Shown piece by piece: positions 1-8,822 of a stretch of DNA of 64,000 nucleotides (the stretch's first letter is position 1; each line of letters begins with the position of its first letter). A program made the translations under genes and the position numbers. The stretch comes from Muribaculaceae bacterium (GTDB taxonomy: Bacteria > Bacteroidota > Bacteroidia > Bacteroidales > Muribaculaceae). The stretch lies in the NCBI GenBank assembly GCA_029060725.1, contig JAIDTL010000038.1, positions 83,287 to 147,286 on the forward strand, read 5' to 3'. The notes beneath the pieces are model-generated. The model saw only the letters and a program-made list of their open reading frames with translations. It was not told the DNA's origin and ran no database searches.

Positions 1-268
1 TCGTGCGCCAGCTTTTAAGTTCTATACCATTCTTGTCAAAATTAAAATCAGAATAAATACGAGCACCCGATATAGTCTTGTCAACAATAATTCGATCACC
101 AGGCAGCAGGGTCGGCTCCATAGACTCTGTAGGAGTTATGAACTGATCGAAAAGAAAGATTCTCATAAGATACCATGAAGCAATACAAAGCATTATAAAG
201 AATAACGTCAAATAAACATATTCAACGAGATCCTTTATAAACTTAGATATTTCAGGGAATCTAATCAT
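1..268 (-). CDS. lepB: Signal peptidase I (S26), N-terminal part, cut by window edge
   Basis: This is the first 89 codons of a type I signal peptidase, a membrane serine protease that removes signal peptides from exported proteins. The start is the ATG at 266-268. One hydrophobic anchor (residues about 17-40) is followed by the S26 box PTESMEPTLLPGDRIIVDK, in which the Ser of SME is the expected nucleophile. The Lys general base and the C-terminus lie beyond position 1. It is the last visible gene of a minus-strand run that includes an NVEAL peptide and a propeller lipoprotein, so a dedicated role in maturing those secreted products is possible but inferred. Confidence 0.88.
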   Translation of the reverse strand, partial: MIRFPEISKFIKDLVEYVYLTLFFIMLCIASWYLMRIFLFDQFITPTESMEPTLLPGDRIIVDKTISGARIYSDFNFDKNGIELKSWRT

Positions 269-316
269 TTTCTAAGAATTTATCAAAGTGTACAATACTT
301 ACGAATCACAACCTAA

Positions 317-1408
317 TCAAAGATATTTATTGATACTATCTAAAAATGAGGAAATATTATATGTTATTACACAATCTGACTCTGCATCAAGGCAAAATAG
401 TACACCATTTCTCTCATTAATGTCAAATCTTCGTATGGTATTCATAGCAAGGTCTATTGTTCCAATTGGATTCCCATCCCAAGAGAAGAAATCTATGCTT
501 TGATCAATAACATTTCCTTTATCAATGTTATTCCGAATCAACGCAAAATAATCGTTATAGCCGTATCCGCCTCCAAATAAAGAGGTATAATTATTTAATA
601 ATTTGTCAACATACTGTGCCTCTTTCTGCAAATCCTTATATTCTATGCAAACTCCATTCTTGTCAAAAATTTCATAAATGACTATTTGATTACTGTAACC
701 AGGAATCTCTGCTACCATTCTACCATCTGGTCTTATTGCGGGATTTGTCAGTAATAACTGAATGTCTTCAATTTTCTCAATACTCTTGGAGTTTAGATTT
801 TCAATATATTTATTGTTATTAACAATTTCATTATTAGAATTACTTCTAATGGTCCTCACTATTCGTTTGTCTATAGGATCGATATATGCCTGTATATATT
901 GCTCATTGTCAAGACAATAAGTCCAGACAGTCATATTCTCTGAATTTATATCACAAAAAGTCGCATTTCCTTCATAATCGTTATCGGAAATTAATTTTGT
1001 CATATTGAACTTCACCATTTTTTGCCTATCAGGAAGTGGAATAGCGGCAATTATGTCATTACCATTCTTATAGAAAGATGATTGGTAACAAGGAATAGGC
1101 ATGGTCATTTCGTATGGCGCATTTCCTACATTGAAAAAACTTCCGATAGAATCCATCTGAGGCAAAGAATATACATGCCAGAAGTTCTCATTCCCTAATA
1201 CTGAAACTATCAAAAGGGAATCAACAACCTTTATCTCAGAAATCCCAAAAGACTTTATAGGCAAGGTGATGGCATCAGTTTCATTCAGTTTTATACTAAC
1301 TGGAAACTGATTCACATCAACAACCTGTATAGTTTCCTTTGAATTACTCCCACAGCTTGAGAAAAACATGAGGGCTAAGGTTAAAAAGCTAAATATAAAT
1401 GGCTTCAT
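317..1408 (-). CDS. BF3164-type beta-propeller lipoprotein
   Basis: This is an envelope lipoprotein of the BF3164 / 6-bladed beta-propeller (TolB-like) group common in Bacteroides. I chose the ATG at 1406-1408 over an in-frame start 13 codons upstream because it gives a clean lipoprotein signal (MKPFIFSFLTLALMFFSSC) with the lipid-accepting Cys right after the hydrophobic core. The remaining roughly 340 residues are rich in short beta-strand blocks, as expected for a propeller, and I see no catalytic motif. It lies directly downstream of an NVEAL peptide gene, and in Bacteroidetes these two families often occur together. A role in binding or sensing the peptide is inference. Confidence 0.78.
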   Translation of the reverse strand: MKPFIFSFLTLALMFFSSCGSNSKETIQVVDVNQFPVSIKLNETDAITLPIKSFGISEIKVVDSLLIVSVLGNENFWHVYSLPQMDSIGSFFNVGNAPYEMTMPIPCYQSSFYKNGNDIIAAIPLPDRQKMVKFNMTKLISDNDYEGNATFCDINSENMTVWTYCLDNEQYIQAYIDPIDKRIVRTIRSNSNNEIVNNNKYIENLNSKSIEKIEDIQLLLTNPAIRPDGRMVAEIPGYSNQIVIYEIFDKNGVCIEYKDLQKEAQYVDKLLNNYTSLFGGGYGYNDYFALIRNNIDKGNVIDQSIDFFSWDGNPIGTIDLAMNTIRRFDINERNGVLFCLDAESDCVITYNISSFLDSINKYL

Positions 1409-1437
1409 TTGAGAAATGATTAATCTAGCGATTGTAA

Positions 1438-1725
1438 TTAAGGACAAGTAGAACTCTTACCTGTAGCAACATAGCCATAACGGAAACTGCATGTTCTACA
1501 ATGTAATGGCATAGAATATGCACCAGTATACATTATTTCGGTATTACAGTGCATTCTCATTTTGCCAGGGCCAGGATTATCACCAAAAGTAAGAGCCTCA
1601 ACGTTCTGAATTAACAAGGATGCGTAATCATTCTCAGGCTGAGAGAAAGACTTCATTCCAAGATCACATATAGCAATCCCAGAAGCTATTGTCACAAGAG
1701 ACAATAAAATTTTTCTAAAGTTCAT
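1438..1725 (-). CDS. NVEAL-family small secreted Cys-rich peptide
   Basis: A 95-residue protein with an N-terminal hydrophobic segment (residues about 4-22) and the family hallmark LLIQNVEALTFGD at about residues 37-49. After it comes a short mature part with four Cys (CNTEI, LHCRTC, STCP), which could form two disulfides. NVEAL proteins are a Bacteroidetes-specific family of unknown function, usually found in tandem with BF3164-type lipoproteins, as here. Co-location with a CxxC thioredoxin-fold protein and a MauE/DoxX-type membrane protein fits oxidative folding of the peptide outside the cytoplasm; this is inferred. Confidence 0.85.
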   Translation of the reverse strand: MNFRKILLSLVTIASGIAICDLGMKSFSQPENDYASLLIQNVEALTFGDNPGPGKMRMHCNTEIMYTGAYSMPLHCRTCSFRYGYVATGKSSTCP

Positions 1726-1895
1726 TTATTCTGTTTTTTAAGTTATTAATAATTATTATCGATATGTATCATTTCAATCGAATCAAAAGCATACTGCTAG
1801 TATTGTGTATTTTTTCTATTGTATATTTTAATTATTAAGTTTAACATAGTTTTGAATCTCTTTATTGGTTCATCGAGATTGTTTTGTCGATGAAG

Positions 1896-2474
1896 CTATG
1901 GATAATGTTGCTGAAGTGTCTTGAATAGCAATTCTTTAATTCGATTGTTTTGTATTGGATTTCCAACAAGTATTATTTTATCCTGTTCGTCTGTTGTAAA
2001 GACATGTAAAATTTTATTATCTGGAATCCAGGGATTGTTTCTATCGAACTCTCCTTCAACATCGACAATGTACCAGAACGGGAATTTTTCATGATTTAAG
2101 CGTGAAAACACCTCATCAATTTGCCCTCTTTCAGGATTAAGTACTACAAGCATTTCTGCTCCTTTAGCTCTTAAAGTATCATTAATTTCATAATAGTCGA
2201 TCAAATGACTTATAGTACATCCTGAACATGAAGTTGAGTCAACAAATACCACAAACTTCTTTTTCGGCATAGACGTATAAGAGGAATCGACTCCGTTAAA
2301 AAAAATTTTTGCTTTTTCAAATGAAAGGTCTACATTAATACCAGTCATTTTCATCACCTGCTTTTCCAAGGTTCTTTTCGGAGATAGTGAGAAATAGTAA
2401 ATGATAAAACCAACGGAGCAAATCACCATCAATACTGCAATTACAATATATTTTAATTCTTTATATTTCTTCAT
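1896..2474 (-). CDS. Membrane-anchored thioredoxin-fold protein (CSGC)
   Basis: A 192-residue protein starting at the ATG at 2472-2474 (MKKYKELKYIVIAVLM). That start gives an immediate transmembrane anchor; the longer frame would overlap the upstream gene. The periplasmic part has a thioredoxin-like pattern: a beta strand (KKFVVFVDS), a CSGC active-site-type motif, a helix, and later FPFWYIVDVEGEF. It is probably a TlpA-like oxidoreductase or a redox partner. It is the last gene of a tight four-gene run (6161 to 1896) with MauE-like and transglutaminase-like genes. The SGC centre is not the classic GPC, so redox potential and substrate are open. Confidence 0.7.
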   Translation of the reverse strand: MKKYKELKYIVIAVLMVICSVGFIIYYFSLSPKRTLEKQVMKMTGINVDLSFEKAKIFFNGVDSSYTSMPKKKFVVFVDSTSCSGCTISHLIDYYEINDTLRAKGAEMLVVLNPERGQIDEVFSRLNHEKFPFWYIVDVEGEFDRNNPWIPDNKILHVFTTDEQDKIILVGNPIQNNRIKELLFKTLQQHYP

Positions 2475-2491
2475 ACCGTTTTGATTTATTT

Positions 2492-5293
2492 TTACCACCA
2501 AATCTGTTTTTCATTCTCATATGTAAATATTCGTTCTTCCTTTCCCTTTGTGAGATTTCTGATCACATACAGTCCTCCTGAGGGTATGGTATCATATACA
2601 AGCTGATTCTCCGAGGCTTTTTTCTTGCCTAAAGATGTCCATTCTTTATCATGCCAGTATAGCAGTTCATATTCATCCCCAATCTCGATGCAGTTGCCGT
2701 CATTTCTCGGTATATAGCGTATCCTGCTGATGCGTGTTGGTTTGCTGAACTTCACACCCACCCAATGTCCATCAGGACTCTCTCCATGAAATCCAGTTAG
2801 TATATCACCGTCGAACACTTTCTCTTTTATCTTACCTGCAATCCCTTGTGATCCGATAATATCGCCAGTAAGCTTTTCCCCCTCAGGCGAAAAAAACTCT
2901 ATCTCATTTACATTACAATATGAACCGTTAGGACCTATATACCGAACATACCGGTAAGCTGTGTCTACGGCGATCTTTACGTCATACCAATTGCCGTCAG
3001 TTAGTCCCTCATGTGTATATAGATCAGTTTTCTTTGAGAAATCAGCGACATTAGATCCCTGAAAATGTCCTCCGGACATCCTTATGTTGAAATGGTCATG
3101 CCTACCGAAAAAAGGATATTTTCGGAGAATCGTCAGTCGTTGTTTGGAAGTCGTATCCGCTTCGATATCCCTAATTTTTCCATCTGCTTCAATAAGGAAA
3201 GGGGAGCCAAACGGAACTATCTTTCCATCTTCAAAAGTTCCCGCCATATATACTATGTTCCTGCCCATTGATTTGAACGTGACTTTCCCATTCCGTATAT
3301 TCCCATAGTGTACCGGCACCCATTTGCTGTTGTCAAAGACACAGATGTATGCCACATTGCGGTCTTTTAAATCTGACGGAATACTCCTCGTTACATCCGT
3401 AGTGGTATAGTATTCGTCCGTCACATCCGTAAAGTCCGCATTATGAAATAGTTGTGGTATACTTTTTTCATCTTTAAGGTCTTTCGCAATCTCACGATTG
3501 AGCCTGTATCCATGTCGAAAGATCTTCGGCTTGATATAGCCATGGTAGTAATGAGCCGTATCTCCAGGCACGCATCCCATATAAAATGGGATGGACTTTC
3601 CATCCGGAGTTACGATAACGCTCCATGAATGCCCCTGACTGCGGTTGCCCCAGTTGGGCGTAAAGTCTACTGCTGCCGGTATTCCAAGGTAGCGACAAAG
3701 GTAAACTGTATAACTCGCCTCATCGCGGCAATTGCCCGTGCGTCCTTTAAGCAGGGATGAGGCTTTAGGGGGAACGTTTCCCTTGAATGCATACCATTCA
3801 AATTGGTTTGTCACATCAAATACCTTCAGTGCTTCCGAGATTGCGCTCCCAAATGTATATAGAGTATTAGGGTTTGTGTTTACTCCACATATCTCCGGTT
3901 TCCATTTCTGGCTGTCTCTACCAGCATATGATGTCTGAATAATACGTTCTTTACCATCTTCATCAAATGATGACTCGAGGAAAAGACCGCTGTCCTTGCT
4001 CATTATTCTGTATAAGCCATCCCCTATAGGGAAAAATATCCACTTCTGATGATTGGCATTAAGGAAATTATATCGGCTTATCGGGTCATTTTCTTTTAGA
4101 CTGCAATATTTCACTTCAAGACAATACTCGATGGAATCTGACTTAGCAGGTGAAATGCTCCAGCTGCCATTCCCTCTATTGTCAAGGCGAACCATCATGC
4201 TACTGTCATTTTTCTCAATTGAACGAAGGGAGATATCACCAAGTGCGTTCTGACTCAAAGTGTCGAATGCTATGTAATTTCCAGAACAATTGTTCTTGAT
4301 GCGATAAATGTTCTTTGAAAAATCTTCAGCCTTACTTTCCTCAAACGGCTCGACAGCTGAAAGCCTAATATAATCAAGACCGACAGTTCCCTTACTGTGT
4401 TCTATGACTATCTCATTTTCTCCACTTTTCAGCTCTATGTCAACACCTGTCCTTGAATCACGGAACACCTTCATCGTATTTGTCGGATCAAGACGCTTAT
4501 TGCAGATCAACTTTCCATTTACAATGATTTTGACTTCCGGATCATTTGAGGCTGCCGTATATCGAAGAAATAAACTCTTTTTTAAAGACAAAGGTGAATT
4601 TATAGTAAATCTAACTGAAGAGTAATCCTTATCAAGGACTACCATTTCACCTTTAGACGCACTTTCTGTCGATACAATCTCAGAATCTGAGATTACACCT
4701 TGTTCTGCCTCAAACTCTATACCTCGCTTACTGCGTATAACCTTTGATTTCAGAGTTGGGTACTCTTTATTAACCAACTTTTTCCAGTCACTAACTTGCT
4801 CTGTAAGCAGACGATATGGGAGCACATAGTCAAGGAATAACGACTCATCATACTCATTATGCCATAATGATGCCTGCCATGTATCGCAAGCTTCATCTAT
4901 CACTTTTATCAAATAATCTGCCTTCAGCCAACGAATATCAGGAACCGCTGTCATATCCTTGCTGTCAACATTTTCCATTAATTGCTTGAATACACTGTCG
5001 CGAAATTGAATTGGTTCTTCTGACATAGCAAGATAAACAGAATCATATAGCTGTATTCCCTTACCTTCGTATGAATAGTGAAATGGCATATTCTCGATGA
5101 GAAATTTAGCCACCCTATATTTGAGCGGGTCAGGATTATCTTTAAAGTGGCTGAGAACCTTCTCCAATTCATCACGATTATCCCCTGCCATGTCAAGAGA
5201 CTGCTGGAGATTGCTGTCACAAGCAATAAGCATGCTTATAGCGACTATCAATCCGACAATCCAATATACAGTTGTATTATAGCAGAGTTTCAT
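2492..5293 (-). CDS. Large transglutaminase-like lipoprotein with ricin-like and discoidin-like regions
   Basis: A 933-residue predicted lipoprotein (signal ending MLIAC, Cys about 25). In order: an alpha-helical N-part (about 30-190), a beta-sandwich region (about 210-320), a ricin/beta-trefoil-like stretch with two QKW motifs (about 330-470), a transglutaminase core with GNCRDEASY (catalytic-type Cys near 520) and GHSW (His near 556), then a C-terminal discoidin-like beta domain (about 760-870). The layout matches Bacteroides transglutaminase-domain surface proteins that act as peptidases or cross-linkers on peptides or glycopeptides; the substrate is unknown. It overlaps the longer frame of the thioredoxin-fold gene and follows the MauE-like gene by 13 nt, so co-transcription is likely. 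Confidence 0.8.
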   Translation of the reverse strand: MKLCYNTTVYWIVGLIVAISMLIACDSNLQQSLDMAGDNRDELEKVLSHFKDNPDPLKYRVAKFLIENMPFHYSYEGKGIQLYDSVYLAMSEEPIQFRDSVFKQLMENVDSKDMTAVPDIRWLKADYLIKVIDEACDTWQASLWHNEYDESLFLDYVLPYRLLTEQVSDWKKLVNKEYPTLKSKVIRSKRGIEFEAEQGVISDSEIVSTESASKGEMVVLDKDYSSVRFTINSPLSLKKSLFLRYTAASNDPEVKIIVNGKLICNKRLDPTNTMKVFRDSRTGVDIELKSGENEIVIEHSKGTVGLDYIRLSAVEPFEESKAEDFSKNIYRIKNNCSGNYIAFDTLSQNALGDISLRSIEKNDSSMMVRLDNRGNGSWSISPAKSDSIEYCLEVKYCSLKENDPISRYNFLNANHQKWIFFPIGDGLYRIMSKDSGLFLESSFDEDGKERIIQTSYAGRDSQKWKPEICGVNTNPNTLYTFGSAISEALKVFDVTNQFEWYAFKGNVPPKASSLLKGRTGNCRDEASYTVYLCRYLGIPAAVDFTPNWGNRSQGHSWSVIVTPDGKSIPFYMGCVPGDTAHYYHGYIKPKIFRHGYRLNREIAKDLKDEKSIPQLFHNADFTDVTDEYYTTTDVTRSIPSDLKDRNVAYICVFDNSKWVPVHYGNIRNGKVTFKSMGRNIVYMAGTFEDGKIVPFGSPFLIEADGKIRDIEADTTSKQRLTILRKYPFFGRHDHFNIRMSGGHFQGSNVADFSKKTDLYTHEGLTDGNWYDVKIAVDTAYRYVRYIGPNGSYCNVNEIEFFSPEGEKLTGDIIGSQGIAGKIKEKVFDGDILTGFHGESPDGHWVGVKFSKPTRISRIRYIPRNDGNCIEIGDEYELLYWHDKEWTSLGKKKASENQLVYDTIPSGGLYVIRNLTKGKEERIFTYENEKQIWW

Positions 5294-5306
5294 GTTTATT
5301 ATTTTA

Positions 5307-5783
5307 TTATTTTATTATTTTATTTGAAAATGTTGAGAAAAGTATAAATACAGAGATTCCGAGCAAAAAAAGATTTTTTACGAAAGTCTCCATAGGGTTC
5401 AAATGTATGATTTCGCCGAAGCATCCACATGATTCGAGCCCTCCATACATATCCGTCAAATTGATATAGGTGATGATTGTGAAGAATGATAAGATTGCCG
5501 GATAGATCAGGCTAAGTATCGGACGCAGTCGCTTAAATAAAACTAGCACTCCGATAGCAATCTCGCACACACAAATTGCCATGGCTAATACAACGGAATA
5601 AGGCTGTATGGTCTCAAGACCCAAAAGGTCAAGGAAATCCCTTACAGTTATTATGAATCCTTTCACTGCTACTCCTTTCAGGATTCCCGAGACAATGAAT
5701 GTTACAGATAGTAACATCCATGCAACAGAATGGAAAATAGAAATCCAATCGGGTTTCATGATTTTACCTACCAGCTTATCCAT
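5307..5783 (-). CDS. MauE/DoxX-type redox-associated membrane protein
   Basis: A 158-residue integral membrane protein with four predicted helices (about 15-35, 60-82, 87-107, 135-153) and a conserved ESCGCFGE segment between helices 3 and 4. CGCFG is typical of MauE / DoxX-like Bacteroidetes proteins, thought to pass electrons or oxidise thiols together with a thioredoxin-fold partner. Such a partner with a CSGC centre lies two genes downstream, which supports a thiol-redox pair in the envelope. Only 3 nt separate it from the upstream gene. Confidence 0.78.
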   Translation of the reverse strand: MDKLVGKIMKPDWISIFHSVAWMLLSVTFIVSGILKGVAVKGFIITVRDFLDLLGLETIQPYSVVLAMAICVCEIAIGVLVLFKRLRPILSLIYPAILSFFTIITYINLTDMYGGLESCGCFGEIIHLNPMETFVKNLFLLGISVFILFSTFSNKIIK

Positions 5784-5786
5784 ACT

Positions 5787-6161
5787 TTATAGATCAATAT
5801 ACCCTATATAGGCATGTTCTACTCCAATCAAACGAAGTTGATACACACCGGATAGTCCCGAAATAAAGTCAGCGAATTCCGAATCTAAGGCATTCGATCG
5901 GATTACATACGTTCCATCTTCATCCCACAACTCATACGCTGTGATGAATTCAGATGATGATAACTCTATACGATGATTTTCGAAATCAATCGTACATATA
6001 ACAGAAACTGCAGGTGCACGATTTCCTTTAGAAGGCCGCTCATCTTCTAAAGTCGAATCGATAAATAATCCTATAGCAATTTGTTCCGATTTCGCAAAAC
6101 AAGGAATCGAGACCAAAATCAGGCAAAGGCCAGATAACAGATTTTTATATAAATTTTTCAT
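5787..6161 (-). CDS. Secreted DUF3244-like small protein
   Basis: A 124-residue exported protein with a signal peptide ending ...VSIPCFAKS. The mature part has the beta-rich pattern of DUF3244 proteins: a strand with RAPAV, strands around HRIELSSSEF and AYELWDEDGTYVI, then FISGLSGVYQLRLIG, the end of an Ig-like sandwich that resembles secretion-tail folds. The family has no assigned role. It is the first gene of the operon that also encodes the MauE-like, transglutaminase-like and thioredoxin-fold proteins. A consensus -7 box lies immediately before its ATG (see the promoter entry). Confidence 0.62.
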   Translation of the reverse strand: MKNLYKNLLSGLCLILVSIPCFAKSEQIAIGLFIDSTLEDERPSKGNRAPAVSVICTIDFENHRIELSSSEFITAYELWDEDGTYVIRSNALDSEFADFISGLSGVYQLRLIGVEHAYIGYIDL

Positions 6162-6165
6162 GCCG

Positions 6166-6173
6166 CAAAATTA
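6166..6173 (-). promoter_or_regulatory. TAATTTTG -7 box, possibly leaderless
   Basis: The minus strand reads TAATTTTG, then four bases, then the ATG of the DUF3244-like gene. In Bacteroidetes TAnnTTTG is the -7 element, so transcription would begin at or next to the A of the ATG. No clear TTTG -33 element is seen, which lowers confidence. Confidence 0.4.
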
Positions 6174-6304
6174 CGGCTAGTTATCGGAAAATCAGTTAGA
6201 TGATTTTTAGAAAAGGATTAGATAAATTTTAGAAAATCAATCAGTGATACATATTTGAATTAAATTGTTATGAATTCGCATCTCACTATAACAAAATGGA
6301 ACCT

Positions 6305-8005
6305 TCACAACCTAACAAGCATAGAGTCTACAGCCGATTTGTCACACCCAATTTTACCGGCTATTGAAGTTCGTTGACGCGAAACCGTAGCAGGTTGGCG
6401 ATTTAACAGATCTGCTATTTGTGTGTTTGAAAATCCTAACTTTATTAACATTGCTACCTTACGCTCCGCGCCAGAAATTTGATGTTGAGTCAGGATATTG
6501 AGATAAAGATCGAAATCAGGTGATACACTTTTGATAAGGTTCTCAATCTGTGTCCAAGTTACATCTTTGCACATCTCTTCCTTATTTTCTGCATTCTCCT
6601 TTAATTTCACATAAAGGGAAGATTCAAGAAATTTATTGTTTACCAAGCCATAGGGATCGTTTTTTTTCAGATTCTCAATATCTTCAAGGATGCGATCTTT
6701 TGCCTTAATAGAATAGGTAAGACCACTCGTCTCACGGTTTTCTATCTCACTTTTCAATCGAGATTGCTCAATCTCATCTTTGAGTTTTTCTGTTAGAATA
6801 AAGCCTTCCATCAATTGAGAGTCTTTCCTAGATTTGCGATATCGACGCCATAACACCAAGATTAGTATTATTAGAATTAAGAGTATAACACATCCAAATA
6901 TAAACCAAACTTTCTCTTTGAACGAGTTTAGTTGTCGCTCCGCATCCTCTCTACCTTGCTCATGTTTTGAATAATTATAACGTGCATTCTGAATCAACGC
7001 CTGTTCTGCTTCATGTGTATTTAAAAAGTCTTCAATTGTCTGCTTATATTCTGGCATAAGTTTTAAAAGAGTATCCTTGGATATATAGTTTTTCAATTCA
7101 TCGGAGAATATCACCTTATATCCTGTCTTTTTATTATTGGGAGTTTTTAGCTTAGTAAGTTGTCGTGCATACATATAAGCAGTATCTAAAATTCCTGCAT
7201 CTTTATATATGTTTGCAGCTACTGCCAAACAATATGGAGTAGTTATTGAATCTACCATAGATGGAAGAGAACGTATAACCAATAGTGCAGAATCTATCTT
7301 TAATTCCTCGTACAACATTTCTGCGAATTCAACTTGAATAGTCTGTCTGTCAGACACATCAAGTCGAGAAGATATTCTTATAGCCTCATCTATATATCTT
7401 CGAGCTTCCTTAATATTTTTATGTCGTAAAAGGGAACTTGAAATTAGACTGTTGGTAAAAGCCATTCCATAATCATTATTCTCATGAATTTCTATCTTCA
7501 ATGATTTTTCTAGATAATCAATCGCCGCAGAGTCAAGTCTAAGGCTATGTAACAAACGACCAGTCTGATCCAGTACTGAACTTCTAAACCTAAGATACCT
7601 ATCATCATCAGGAATCTCATCAAGTGATTTCTGAAAGAACTCAAGTGCTGTTGGATAATCTCCGATGTCTGAGTATACGCGGCCTCCATAGTAGAGAGCT
7701 TCTGCATAAAGTCCTTCACTACGGTGCTTTTCATAATAATCAATCAAATCAAGAATCTTACTGTCAGAGGTATGAACAACGTATGCCTTGTCTTTACTTT
7801 TTATTGAAAGCAAATCAAAGCGACATAGGTCTTTCCCTGATAGAGAAGAGCGATCTATACTATCAAGTGCACGAATGGCATCTTCCGGAATTGAATCGCA
7901 CAGATGGTCGATACGTTCAAATTCGGCATCAAGACTACCTCCGCCTCCACAGGAACAAACAGCAAATAGACATAAGACTAATAATATACTATCCTTGATT
8001 CTCAT
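6305..8005 (-). CDS. TPR lipoprotein/membrane regulator with C-terminal HTH
   Basis: A 566-residue one-component-type regulator seen widely in gut Bacteroidetes. The start is the ATG at 8003-8005. It gives a lipoprotein-like signal (LLVLCLFAVCSC followed by GGGG) and lies downstream of a good -7 box at 8117-8124, which falls inside the longer frame. TPR-like helical repeats occupy residues about 30-340, one transmembrane helix follows (about 365-385), then a coiled coil and a C-terminal LuxR/GerE-like HTH (GFSNTQIADLLNRQPATVS). It probably senses an envelope signal and controls nearby genes, the downstream operon being the obvious candidate; that link is inferred. Confidence 0.75.
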   Translation of the reverse strand: MRIKDSILLVLCLFAVCSCGGGGSLDAEFERIDHLCDSIPEDAIRALDSIDRSSLSGKDLCRFDLLSIKSKDKAYVVHTSDSKILDLIDYYEKHRSEGLYAEALYYGGRVYSDIGDYPTALEFFQKSLDEIPDDDRYLRFRSSVLDQTGRLLHSLRLDSAAIDYLEKSLKIEIHENNDYGMAFTNSLISSSLLRHKNIKEARRYIDEAIRISSRLDVSDRQTIQVEFAEMLYEELKIDSALLVIRSLPSMVDSITTPYCLAVAANIYKDAGILDTAYMYARQLTKLKTPNNKKTGYKVIFSDELKNYISKDTLLKLMPEYKQTIEDFLNTHEAEQALIQNARYNYSKHEQGREDAERQLNSFKEKVWFIFGCVILLILIILILVLWRRYRKSRKDSQLMEGFILTEKLKDEIEQSRLKSEIENRETSGLTYSIKAKDRILEDIENLKKNDPYGLVNNKFLESSLYVKLKENAENKEEMCKDVTWTQIENLIKSVSPDFDLYLNILTQHQISGAERKVAMLIKLGFSNTQIADLLNRQPATVSRQRTSIAGKIGCDKSAVDSMLVRL

Positions 8006-8116
8006 TACAATATCATTCACAAATAAAATATACAAGATCAATAAATTATAAATAGATGATAACTTATGTAATAAGAAAAACATTACGCATGTTATCTCTA
8101 TTCCTAAAATTTTTTG

Positions 8117-8124
8117 CAAAGATA
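8117..8124 (-). promoter_or_regulatory. -7 box (TATCTTTG) for the TPR/HTH regulator
   Basis: TATCTTTG on the minus strand matches TAnnTTTG and would give a leader of about 100 nt before the ATG at 8005. The 200 bases from here to the 418-bp repeat at 8339 hold nothing else I recognise. Confidence 0.55.
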
Positions 8125-8338
8125 ATGAAAATTTTTCAGTGTCTGACTATACATATCTTAAAATCTTACTCACTCGATGACAAAAATGAGAATTAGCAAT
8201 GGGGCTATATATGATGTTATCGCCACAATATAGACATCAAAACAATCAAAATCAGGAATTAAGCAATTGGTAAATGACAGTTATAATGTACTTTGTCAAA
8301 AAGCCCACATAAATATTAAAATAACATTTGAAAAACTA

Positions 8339-8756
8339 CGAGAGGCGCAACGGCTCATTCATTATTATCGCAAGCGAACACTACGACTTAGAGACTAAAG
8401 CCGTCTGTGGCGTTTGGAACAAGTCCTGCTCTCCCGCTGACCGCTTCGTCTGAGTCAAAGAGAGGGTTAAACACCGAGTGGCTGACTCTCTTTGCAGGAT
8501 GCTTCGCAAGCTACGCTCTATCTGCCGACGATCAGCCTCTCCGTGTTCTTAACGCCCTCTCCGTGCTTTTTCTTTTCAGAGCCGTTGCGCCACTCTCCGT
8601 TTATCAGCAGTCTACGGGGTGAGACAGTGATATGCCGTCTTCATGCTTCGACCGCATATCACAGACTCACCTTCCGGGACTGTCCAATCTTTATTTTTTA
8701 AAATCTTCAGTAGCCAATATGTCGTGATTCGTTTTCACCGGCGCGGAATCTACGCT
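8339..8756. repeat. 418-bp direct repeat, copy 1
   Basis: This segment recurs at 10490-10907 with the same length and roughly nine of ten positions identical by eye. Copy 1 contains a 13-bp inverted repeat (GGCGCAACGGCTC near 8344 and its complement near 8580) closing a domain of about 250 nt. It also has a hairpin with 9-bp arms (GTGATATGC / GCATATCAC, about 8628-8664). No convincing reading frame is shared by both copies, so it looks like structured non-coding sequence. The two copies bracket two genes. Confidence 0.85.
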
Positions 8757-8822
8757 ACAAAACACTCTACGCTCCAAAATAAAAATATTAATTCAATCAA
8801 GACATATTAATAAGGAAATAAA

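Noticed and set aside
8407..8701. Two short plus-strand frames in the 418-bp repeat
   Set aside because: They are not preserved in the second copy at the same place and length, so coding is unlikely.
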